A program made the translations under genes and the position numbers. Positions 31,661-39,510 of a stretch of 46,483 nucleotides of DNA are shown piece by piece. The DNA comes from Candidatus Cryptobacteroides faecipullorum (GTDB taxonomy: Bacteria; Bacteroidota; Bacteroidia; Bacteroidales; UBA932). Within the stretch, counting starts at the first letter, position 1, and every line of letters starts with the position of its first letter. The DNA lies in the NCBI GenBank assembly GCA_017694885.1, contig JADIMH010000030.1:1-46483 (forward strand). Direction: 5' to 3'. The notes below the pieces were generated by a model, which was not told the origin of the DNA, ran no database searches, and saw nothing but the letters and a program-made list of their open reading frames with translations.

Positions 31661-33064
31661 TTATTTTATTTCATTAGTCCATTCGGTCACCCCGTTATCA
31701 CCGTTGTGTCCTGTCAGTTTGATGTAAAAATTCTTTGCTGCAAAGAACGGCTTAAGTTCTATCTCTATCTCGATGTCCTTGGTCTTCTCGTTACGGACAA
31801 TCTTCGGGTTGGAATAGCCCTCGATCAGTTTTCCCGGACCTTTATAATCTTCCAGAAAATCGATGACCTGCTCTCTGATTTCCTGTGCAAGTCTGCCGTT
31901 CCAGTTCTTGAATGCTTCGTCATTGAAAAAATTCGAAAAGACTTTGCCGATCCAATCGAAAACCCTTACAATCGGATATTCCTGCAGACCGACAGTTGCC
32001 CCGTTGTAAAGGGATCTGTTCGAAAATGCCATAACCCTGTTTTCTTCAAATGCCATAGGTACTACTCCTTTATCGATCAAGGCGGTCAGCTCAGATTTCA
32101 AAAGATCAAGTCTTGTACCCTTGGCCATATCTATCGTTCCGTATTTCTTGCCGGCAATACCCTGTGAAATAGGGGTTTCGTCTGTATTGGACATGCGTCC
32201 TGCTATTGCAGGAGAAGGCGGAAGGAAGAGATCTTCTTCATCATCATTGGCCTCATCGGATTTTTTTCTGCCAAGGATATAGTTGCATGCCATAATCACA
32301 TTGGCAAGGTATATGTCGCTGTCACTGAGGTTAGCTTTATCAAGCCCTTTATTCAAAAGTTTCAAAGTCGGTGAATCCGCATAGTCGGTAACAAGCAACA
32401 CTTTATTCCTGTAAGCCATTTGCCCCCACATGTTTACGACTTGTTTGCTGCCGAGATAACCAGGACTCACGAGCAAAGAATAATTCTCTTTGAGAGACAG
32501 CCTGTCGAAACTTCTGTCAAGTTCATCCCTGACGGCTGCAAACCCACGGCTGTCGGGATCTCCAAGCTCATCCTTGTCAACATTGATAATGTTAAGACAT
32601 TTCAATTTTGCCTGACCGGAATTTGCGAAAAATTCTCCGAGAGAACGGTAGGCCACTTCAAGGTTTCTGGTTTGCTGATGGACACTGCCAAGATTCTGAA
32701 GGAGGTTCTTTTCGGCAGCCATTGCCGCTTCCTGGCATTTTTCTACAGCTTCCGATGCTGTCTCGGCTTCACTACCTAAAATACGGAGCCACATTTGCAA
32801 ATCCGATCTGAGTTTTTTCCTCTGCTCATCGAACTCACTGTCCTGTAGAAAAATCTTCTTGGCGGCGCGGCTTTCAGGGTTCATATTTTCCAAACCGTCA
32901 GCCATAGTTTCAAGGAGATCGAAGTCCCCGTAGTCTTCAAGTCCGGACAGGCTTTCTTTCAATAATCTTTCCGGGTTGTCAACTTTAATGATTTCGTCTT
33001 TATATGAATTTTCATGGACTGTCGTCCGGCCAGCTGAAAGCTGGGTTTTCATTTCTTCTGCCAT
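31661..33064 (-). CDS. tssC: T6SS sheath large subunit TssC
   Basis: A 467-aa protein of the Bacteroidetes TssC type: FDRLSLKENYSLLVSPGYLG, then NMWGQMAYRNKVLLVTDYAD, and the C-terminal EIEIELKPFFAAKNFYIKLT strand of the sheath handshake. It forms the contractile sheath with TssB and is recycled by ClpV. It lies 31 nt after tssB. Confidence 0.9.
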   Translation of the reverse strand: MAEEMKTQLSAGRTTVHENSYKDEIIKVDNPERLLKESLSGLEDYGDFDLLETMADGLENMNPESRAAKKIFLQDSEFDEQRKKLRSDLQMWLRILGSEAETASEAVEKCQEAAMAAEKNLLQNLGSVHQQTRNLEVAYRSLGEFFANSGQAKLKCLNIINVDKDELGDPDSRGFAAVRDELDRSFDRLSLKENYSLLVSPGYLGSKQVVNMWGQMAYRNKVLLVTDYADSPTLKLLNKGLDKANLSDSDIYLANVIMACNYILGRKKSDEANDDEEDLFLPPSPAIAGRMSNTDETPISQGIAGKKYGTIDMAKGTRLDLLKSELTALIDKGVVPMAFEENRVMAFSNRSLYNGATVGLQEYPIVRVFDWIGKVFSNFFNDEAFKNWNGRLAQEIREQVIDFLEDYKGPGKLIEGYSNPKIVRNEKTKDIEIEIELKPFFAAKNFYIKLTGHNGDNGVTEWTNEIK

Positions 33065-33095
33065 AACTATCCAATATTAATAAAACCGATCGTCA

Positions 33096-33542
33096 TCAAT
33101 TGTTTTCAAGTTCCGAGAGCAGAGCTTGCAATGCTGAAACAAGATGCTTCCGTCCTTCCGGATCTTCGAAGGCTCTTCTGAGCACTTTATTTTTTATCAG
33201 TTGCTGTTCTATGGCCCTATATGAGTCGACTGCCGCTTTCTGTCCGCTCAGATAGCTGCTTTGTCTGATCAGTTCCTTATCATCAAAATCCTTGATGGCA
33301 TTGAACTTGAAATTTTCTTTCACTGGCTGTCCATTGATATCAGCCATCTGAACATTACGCTTTTCAGGCTGGTATTTCGCGAAGACATCATCCATCGTCT
33401 CCGGTTGAAAGACATCCCCCGGCTTGACCGGCGCCATATCCGTGAACTGGTCGACATATAAAGTCTTGTTTTGAGGGAATTCGATAATCCCGTCCACCGC
33501 TTCGGCATCAAGGACTTTAGAAATAACTGTTTTTTTTGCCAT
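33096..33542 (-). CDS. tssB: T6SS sheath small subunit TssB
   Basis: A 148-aa protein whose size and position next to tssC fit TssB. The region ENFKFNAIKDFDDKELIRQS has the TssB pattern (F..I.DF....L), and the C-terminal helices (LIKNKVLRRAFEDPEGRKH) are typical of the family. TssB and TssC assemble into the contractile sheath. It directly follows clpV (5 nt). Confidence 0.85.
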   Translation of the reverse strand: MAKKTVISKVLDAEAVDGIIEFPQNKTLYVDQFTDMAPVKPGDVFQPETMDDVFAKYQPEKRNVQMADINGQPVKENFKFNAIKDFDDKELIRQSSYLSGQKAAVDSYRAIEQQLIKNKVLRRAFEDPEGRKHLVSALQALLSELENN

Positions 33543-33547
33543 ATCTT

Positions 33548-35824
33548 CTATTGTTTTGATTTTCTATCCGTATCGGCAGAATGCAAGACCTGCCATTTCA
33601 ATCCTCCCGTACTGTCGACAGTAAGCGACACTGCATCACCGCCACTGATTTCACCGGATATGATCATCTTGGACAGCGGGCGCCTGATGAGATTGCGCAG
33701 GATACCCAAGATCGGTCTGGCTCCATACTGGGCATTGAATCCAGAAGATGCAATCGCATGAACAGCCTTTTCATCCACAGTAAAGGAGATGTTTTTCTCA
33801 GACAACGTTTTAAGCAGCCCCTGCAAATGGATATCGAATATCCGTGTTACCATACTTTCGTTTATCGGAGCAAACGGAACGATTTCAGTAAGACGTGCGA
33901 GGAATTCCGGACGGAAATGCCCCTGCATTACCTCAAGCATGTCATTATGTGTCGGAATGGTATTCTTTTCAAAACTGTCGAATATATACTGACTTCCGAT
34001 ATTGGAAGTAAAGATGATAAGGGCATTGGAAAAGTCACCGGTCTTTCCGAGACGGTCATGCAACTTCCCTTCGTCCAGAATCTGCAGGAAGAGATCGAAA
34101 ACAGATCGATGTGCCTTTTCGATCTCGTCGAAAAGAACGATAGAGTACGGTTTCTGCCGGATCCGGTTTACGAGAAGGCCCCCTTCTTCATAGCCGACAT
34201 AACCCGGAGGCGCTCCGTAAAGCAAGGCTACCGAATGTTCTTCCTTATATTCAGACATATCAAACCTGATTATGGCAGAATCATCCTGAAATAAAAATTC
34301 TGCCAGCGATTTGGCAAGTTCCGTCTTTCCCGTCCCTGTAGGGCCAAGGAAAAAGAAACTTCCTATCGGCTGACCTTTTTTATTCAGACCTGACCTCGAC
34401 TCATATATGGCGTCAAGCACTGATTTTATGGCATGATCCTGACCTACAACCCTCTTTTTCAGAATATCTTCGGCATTCACCAACCGTTCTCGCTCTTCAG
34501 TGCGCACGTTGCCTAATGGAATTCCTGTCTTTTGTGAAACGACCGCCATCAGATCTTCCACTCCCACTGCATCCCTTTTCGTTTCCGGATGCAGGTCATT
34601 CTCAACAGTACGCAAAGACATTGTTCTGTCGATCAGATCGATAGCTGATTCCGGAAGATGCTTTTCGCTGAAATATCTTTTCGCAAGCCTGACCGATGCC
34701 GGAATAAAACCGGATGAAACTTTCAGTTTATGAAAAGTTTCAAATGATGCTATTGCGGAATTGATAATGTTTTCTGCAGCATCTGCCGACGGTTCATCTA
34801 AAGAAATGCATTCGAATTTACCGGATATGTCCCTGTCCGTTTCTATGTTTTTCGTATATCCTTCTATCGAGGCTGTGCAAATGCACCTCAGACCGTGGTT
34901 GATTGAAGATTTCAGAAGATTGGCAACACCATACAAAGGCTCCCTCTTGTCCATCACCCAATCAAAAGATTCGATAACGAGGATTGCATTGTCCGTATCG
35001 GAAAGTTCATCAAGAACCTTCTTCATCCGGCTCTCGATTTCACTCTTGTATGAGACCCCCAATGACAGAGCTATCGAGTCCAGTTCATAAATCCGAGAAG
35101 ATTTCAAACCTTCCGGAACCCTCCCGCTCATGACCGCCTGGACAAATGCATTTACCAATGACGTTTTGCCTACTCCCGACTCTCCTATGATCAGAATATC
35201 GGATTTTGTCATGCGGCCAAGGATTTCATACATTTCTCCGAGCTCTTTTTCAAAGCCTACCGATTCCCTGAGTTCACCGTTTGCCTGCTGTCTGTTCTTG
35301 AATATGCAGTATTCATCAAGATTTTTACTGACGGATACCTTTGGATTCAATGATATCCCGTCTTTTCCTGATATGGAACTGCCGCCAAGGACTGAACCGG
35401 CTTTTGTTATGTCTTCGTTATTCAAAGGGAGTGTCTTAAGCTGCTCGAAAGTAAAACCGACCCCGGGCGTTACTACGGCAGCAAGAAGCGAAACCGGATC
35501 TATTGACTGCTTCTTTGCATTGAGTCTGATGCTGTCTGCCTCAGTAGCAACGGCTTTTGCCGATGGAGAAAAACTTTTCATACGGGAAGAATCCGTTGTC
35601 TTTTCCGCCATCTTTATACGCATGTCAGACCATTCGAGAATATAGAAATAATCAGCTCCCAGCGTCTTTTCTACAAAAGGAATCAAACCCACATTTTTGT
35701 GGAGCAATGCTTTGAGTATATGAGCAGGTTCTATGAATGCATTCATATTCTCTTTAGCATATGCTTCGGCTATGCTAAAGGCTTCTAATGCCCTTTCATC
35801 ATACCCGTCCAGCTTATCGGTCAT
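33548..35824 (-). CDS. tssH: ClpV-like AAA+ ATPase TssH without middle domain
   Basis: A 758-aa two-ring AAA+ protein. N-domain 1-150; D1 Walker A GESGVGKT (214-221); D2 Walker A GPTGTGKT (494-501) with Walker B SIVLFDE (561-567). D1 is degenerate: its Walker B reads ILVIES, without the catalytic Asp-Glu, and the arginine finger region reads ISGKF. D2 is intact and should drive the enzyme. The coiled-coil middle domain of ClpB/ClpV is essentially absent between D1 and D2, giving ClpA length (758 aa) against the usual 850-880 aa of ClpV. Expected role: disassembly of contracted TssBC sheath. It opens the contractile core, 20 nt after the secreted three-repeat protein. Confidence 0.85.
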   Translation of the reverse strand: MTDKLDGYDERALEAFSIAEAYAKENMNAFIEPAHILKALLHKNVGLIPFVEKTLGADYFYILEWSDMRIKMAEKTTDSSRMKSFSPSAKAVATEADSIRLNAKKQSIDPVSLLAAVVTPGVGFTFEQLKTLPLNNEDITKAGSVLGGSSISGKDGISLNPKVSVSKNLDEYCIFKNRQQANGELRESVGFEKELGEMYEILGRMTKSDILIIGESGVGKTSLVNAFVQAVMSGRVPEGLKSSRIYELDSIALSLGVSYKSEIESRMKKVLDELSDTDNAILVIESFDWVMDKREPLYGVANLLKSSINHGLRCICTASIEGYTKNIETDRDISGKFECISLDEPSADAAENIINSAIASFETFHKLKVSSGFIPASVRLAKRYFSEKHLPESAIDLIDRTMSLRTVENDLHPETKRDAVGVEDLMAVVSQKTGIPLGNVRTEERERLVNAEDILKKRVVGQDHAIKSVLDAIYESRSGLNKKGQPIGSFFFLGPTGTGKTELAKSLAEFLFQDDSAIIRFDMSEYKEEHSVALLYGAPPGYVGYEEGGLLVNRIRQKPYSIVLFDEIEKAHRSVFDLFLQILDEGKLHDRLGKTGDFSNALIIFTSNIGSQYIFDSFEKNTIPTHNDMLEVMQGHFRPEFLARLTEIVPFAPINESMVTRIFDIHLQGLLKTLSEKNISFTVDEKAVHAIASSGFNAQYGARPILGILRNLIRRPLSKMIISGEISGGDAVSLTVDSTGGLKWQVLHSADTDRKSKQ

Positions 35825-35844
35825 AAAATGAGAATTTAGCAGTG

Positions 35845-37101
35845 TTATTTTACAACATTGATTACTATGTATCCCTCTTTACCCTTTATATAAAGGACAT
35901 AATCGCCTTCTTCATCGACATTGAATGTCAGCCTGATATTGCCCAGAGGGGTAATTTCCCTGTCCATCGGCAACGATGATGTAACCAGGTCCTCATAGCT
36001 TATTACAGGTATAGGCATCGTCTCTTGTTTTTTGCCCTCTTTCAACGGAACATTTTCAATATGAGCCTTTACCAGTGTGCACTGGGCACTCAGGTCCTCA
36101 AGGTTCGCCTCTACGCAAATTTCAGTACCCGTACTTACCTGAGCAGACACGATTTCACCCAAGAGGAGATACGGACCTTTTTGTTCAAGTGTGCAGAAAT
36201 ATGCCTGCATTCCATTCATTCGTATCTCTCCGTCTTCCAGAACAGTGTCATAGACAGCCGCATATTCGGAATTAGGGATTTTTGCATAGGAAACGATATT
36301 GGAAAGAGGGATTGTCCTTGAATGCCCGTCTTCAAGCAGCATTGTAAGTTCCTTTCCGGACTTCCTCGAAGAAATAAACCCGACAAGAGGAACTTTTTCT
36401 CCTTTTACGCTGATTTTATCCAATAATTGTATCTGGGACCATAAATCCAGTCCGTCAGTAAGCTGTTTCGTCCTTATTTCTTTTACCTGGTCTGAACGGA
36501 AAGACAGGATCTCGCCGCCATCGGTAAGTATCTTCATGTCTTTTCCAGGATACTGTTCGATTATCTGCCCCTCAACCTCTGTATTGTCATCAAGTACAAG
36601 GGTTTCCTTCAGACCGGAAAAAAGGTTGTCCGGGCGTCTGGTCTTGGATATACAGTGCATGTCACCCCAGTTGAAGCGGTATTTCCCCGGATCAAGATCG
36701 AGAAATTTGATGATAGAGCCTTTTTCCAGCAGGAAAACACGAGGGTAGCGGCTGCCTTGAAATTCCAATGTGACAAGTTCAAGTTTTTTCTGGCCGCCAT
36801 CATCGATAAATTTATTGCCGGCTTCAGCCCATTCTTTCCATTCTTCTGACAGGGAGTCCAGGGGGATCCTCTCGATCTGTTTTGTTTTCAGTGAGTCGCT
36901 GCTGACAACTATCGTTGCTTTAGTAGACCGGACCTCAATGTACCTGCCAGGCAACTGCTCGGAAATGTATCCTTCCACCACCGACCCGCTTTTCATTCGT
37001 ACCTGTTCGACATTCTGCGCATACAGCCTCGAAAAAGAACAGGCCGGCAAGAATGCGGACAATAATACGGCAAGCAGGCTTATTCTAATCATTCTTGTCA
37101 T
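35845..37101 (-). CDS. Secreted protein with three internal repeats
   Basis: 418 aa from the ATG at 37101. The open frame extends to 37200 but overlaps the upstream gene, whereas this start gives a good Sec signal (MTRMIRISLLAVLLSAFLPA, cleavage after LYAQ). Three copies of a motif of about 40 residues follow: VVEGYISEQLPGRYIEVRST, VEGQIIEQYPGKDMKIL and VPLVGFISSRKSGKELTMLL, each ending in a Ser/Asp plus a hydrophobic-I pattern. Such repeats occur in uncharacterised Bacteroidetes envelope proteins. The C-terminal region (about 330-418) is beta-rich. Position between the beta-barrel and clpV suggests a periplasmic or outer-membrane component of the secretion machine. Function unknown. Confidence 0.7.
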   Translation of the reverse strand: MTRMIRISLLAVLLSAFLPACSFSRLYAQNVEQVRMKSGSVVEGYISEQLPGRYIEVRSTKATIVVSSDSLKTKQIERIPLDSLSEEWKEWAEAGNKFIDDGGQKKLELVTLEFQGSRYPRVFLLEKGSIIKFLDLDPGKYRFNWGDMHCISKTRRPDNLFSGLKETLVLDDNTEVEGQIIEQYPGKDMKILTDGGEILSFRSDQVKEIRTKQLTDGLDLWSQIQLLDKISVKGEKVPLVGFISSRKSGKELTMLLEDGHSRTIPLSNIVSYAKIPNSEYAAVYDTVLEDGEIRMNGMQAYFCTLEQKGPYLLLGEIVSAQVSTGTEICVEANLEDLSAQCTLVKAHIENVPLKEGKKQETMPIPVISYEDLVTSSLPMDREITPLGNIRLTFNVDEEGDYVLYIKGKEGYIVINVVK

Positions 37102-37151
37102 TTTATAGAATTTTATCTTATACCGTAAAGTCAATTTATATGCAATACTGA

Positions 37152-37823
37152 TTAAAAAAGCCAACCTGCATATATCTGGATATTTGAAGTATTTTTCCAT
37201 TTCAGATTGCTTGCCAGCTCCACGAATCCTGCAGAGTAGCGGGCTCCAAGCAACAAGCCGAAACGGAATTCATAAGACACACCGGCAGCTGCCCCGAAAT
37301 CAAATCCGTTGCAGGCTCCGATATTACATGACGCCTCATCAAAATTCACTTCTCCGGGAAATGCCGAAAACAGATAAGTAATTTCAGGCCCGACTTCTAT
37401 GCTCAATGCCGACAACGGGTAAATTTTCAACAATACCGGAACTTTCAATGAATTCAGTCTGATGTTTCTGTTTTTTGTGCCGATAACCTGCCGTGAAAAC
37501 ATGAGTTCGGGCTGCAGTCCCCATAATCCTGTACCAGGAAGGCTGCTTGCGGTACGCTGTCCCCAATGAAGGTTTGCTAGAGCTCCGAAATGAAAGCCTG
37601 TACCCATAGTAAAACCAGGATCGAAGGTCATTCCATTTTTCATGTTTGAAAAATTCACTCCGGCCTTGATTCCGTATTTTACTGCAAAAGCCGAGTTATG
37701 ACGAACCGCCGGTTTCGAGTCCGATACGACTCCCTGACCGTAACCTCTATCCACTTTCACCTGTGCAAATGCGCATGTCACGAGAGATAAGCCGATAATC
37801 GAAATTAGAATTCTTCTGATCAT
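37152..37823 (-). CDS. PorT-like outer-membrane beta-barrel protein
   Basis: A 223-aa protein with a signal peptide (MIRRILISIIGLSLVTCAFA) followed by alternating aromatic beta strands (FAVKYGIKAGVNFSN, GFHFGALANLHWGQ, LWGLQPELMFSRQ, LKVPVLLKIYP, FGLLLGARYSAGF) and a terminal aromatic strand IQIYAGWLF. This is the OMP_b-brl_2/PorT type of small barrel. In this cluster it may be the outer-membrane anchor, as no TssJ or TssR-like protein is present; that is inference. It lies 13 nt after the WG-repeat gene. Confidence 0.8.
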   Translation of the reverse strand: MIRRILISIIGLSLVTCAFAQVKVDRGYGQGVVSDSKPAVRHNSAFAVKYGIKAGVNFSNMKNGMTFDPGFTMGTGFHFGALANLHWGQRTASSLPGTGLWGLQPELMFSRQVIGTKNRNIRLNSLKVPVLLKIYPLSALSIEVGPEITYLFSAFPGEVNFDEASCNIGACNGFDFGAAAGVSYEFRFGLLLGARYSAGFVELASNLKWKNTSNIQIYAGWLF

Positions 37824-37836
37824 AAAGCGTTGTCTT

Positions 37837-39501
37837 TTAGATTAAAATTATATCTTCCACTGATTTTTCCTTGACTGGATTCGTAACGGTCAGCCTGAGA
37901 CTCTGTCTGATGACAGGACATCCGGGTTCGGAAACCGTCACTGTATATTCCAGCGTCTTGCTTTCACCTTCAGGAACATATACATCTATCGGAATCGTTT
38001 CGGTATCGCCGGACATATAAACCGTGTCATAACCGGATATATCAATACGAGTCTGTCCTGCCGGGCTTCCGTTAATGGATTTTACGACTATACTGATCTT
38101 CGCATAACCGTTTTCGTCGGTCAGATTATTGCCGGTCAGTTCTACTTCGTAGCCTTTCTCATGTTTGGACGACAATGTAATCATACGGTGCATCCAATCC
38201 AAACCGTCATATGTAATGGCAATATCGATCTTTTTCGAAATTATATTGCCGAATTCGGTATCCGGACAGAAATACGGTATATGGAGTTTCCAGACACCAT
38301 TATGCAGTTTCAAAGGAGCATAACGCAGATAACCGCCTTCATTAATATAACATTTCAACTGTTCGGGATCGATATTTTCAATATTGGTGTCAACTTCAAT
38401 ATACTGGTCCGGATCAATGTCCTTGGATTTGAAAGACGACTCCTCCTGCAATGGATTATGATAAAAGTCAAATACCTGTACCGGTTCGATTATTTCGATT
38501 CCGGCTGAAGGATTGAGACGCAGTATTCCGACAGATTTATCCTTTGCCCTGACTATTGCATAACAGCCTTCGTATGTCCTGACATCATCGAATATATGCT
38601 CGAGAATAGGCTGGCCCTTGTATGTTATCTGCAATCCGTTTCTGGTCGACTGTTTGCTGATTACTTCCGAGTCCTCAATCACAAACAATTCTTCATCTAC
38701 GATCTGATACGGTAATTGAAGTCTATAGTTTGCCCCGCAGATTCTCCACTGATCATCTATATAGTAATGGTGGCCGTTTTGACTCAGTATATATGTAAAG
38801 TCATCGGATATGTCTACAAACATCTTGCTTTCCAGACGCTTCACCGCCTCCAGTTGATTGCCATTCAGTTTCATGATCCTCAGCAGATCCCCGCCCCTGG
38901 ATGAAGGGTTCAAAGCGAAAAGGAATCCGTCTACGACAGAACTGAGGAATTTGTACCTTGTATCGGAAATGATCGCCGATCCTCCTGATTTGTTTATTAG
39001 TCCATAACTTCCGTCGTCCGCATATTGGACCACAGCGATTCCGTCCTGAAACGGGGCGGCAAGATAAAACCTGGCGTCTATTGCAGTCTTTCCGGAACTG
39101 TTGATATAGCCGCACAAGCCATTTGCGGCCCTATAACTCAAATACCCCTCTTTATAATACGGATATCGAGTCGTAAACAACTGTCCTTCCTTACAAGACT
39201 TTATCAGTCTTCCATTCCGGTCAAGGATTCCCAATATCATATCCCCTGACCGGTCAAGCAGCAATGCCCTTTCTTCAGTAAAAACAGTTATGCTGTCGTA
39301 CTTTGCTTCTATAACGACTTTCCCCGCATTTGAAACAACTCCCCATTTCCCGGTATCATCATCCTTCACTTTAAACAAGTCATATCCCATATAACCGATA
39401 TCCGAGAATCTGCCCGGATGACAAAGCCACTCCATGCTCTGGGCGGATATGAGTTGCGGGATCGCAATGAAAAATAAAATATAAAAGATCCTGTTAACCA
39501 T
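37837..39501 (-). CDS. Secreted WG-repeat protein with C-terminal Ig-like domain (block 1)
   Basis: A 554-aa exported protein (signal MVNRIFYILFFIAIPQLISA, cleavage before QS). WG repeats occupy about residues 30-190 (KWGVVSNAGKVVIEAKYDSI, then LCGYINSSGKTAI and YGLINKSG). A diverged middle part follows, and then a C-terminal beta-sandwich (about 440-545: KISIVVKSINGSPAGQTRID). It shares the WG-plus-Ig plan with the 404-aa protein of block 2, though sequence similarity by eye is low. It follows the FHA-protease gene closely (9 nt). It may be the periplasmic partner of the membrane signalling proteins. Unproven. Confidence 0.78.
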   Translation of the reverse strand: MVNRIFYILFFIAIPQLISAQSMEWLCHPGRFSDIGYMGYDLFKVKDDDTGKWGVVSNAGKVVIEAKYDSITVFTEERALLLDRSGDMILGILDRNGRLIKSCKEGQLFTTRYPYYKEGYLSYRAANGLCGYINSSGKTAIDARFYLAAPFQDGIAVVQYADDGSYGLINKSGGSAIISDTRYKFLSSVVDGFLFALNPSSRGGDLLRIMKLNGNQLEAVKRLESKMFVDISDDFTYILSQNGHHYYIDDQWRICGANYRLQLPYQIVDEELFVIEDSEVISKQSTRNGLQITYKGQPILEHIFDDVRTYEGCYAIVRAKDKSVGILRLNPSAGIEIIEPVQVFDFYHNPLQEESSFKSKDIDPDQYIEVDTNIENIDPEQLKCYINEGGYLRYAPLKLHNGVWKLHIPYFCPDTEFGNIISKKIDIAITYDGLDWMHRMITLSSKHEKGYEVELTGNNLTDENGYAKISIVVKSINGSPAGQTRIDISGYDTVYMSGDTETIPIDVYVPEGESKTLEYTVTVSEPGCPVIRQSLRLTVTNPVKEKSVEDIILI

Positions 39502-39510
39502 TTCTGATTT

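Noticed and set aside
33548..35824. Chromosomal clpA or clpB in place of clpV
   Set aside because: ClpA-like length was considered, but position directly upstream of tssB and tssC and absence of clpS favour the ClpV role.
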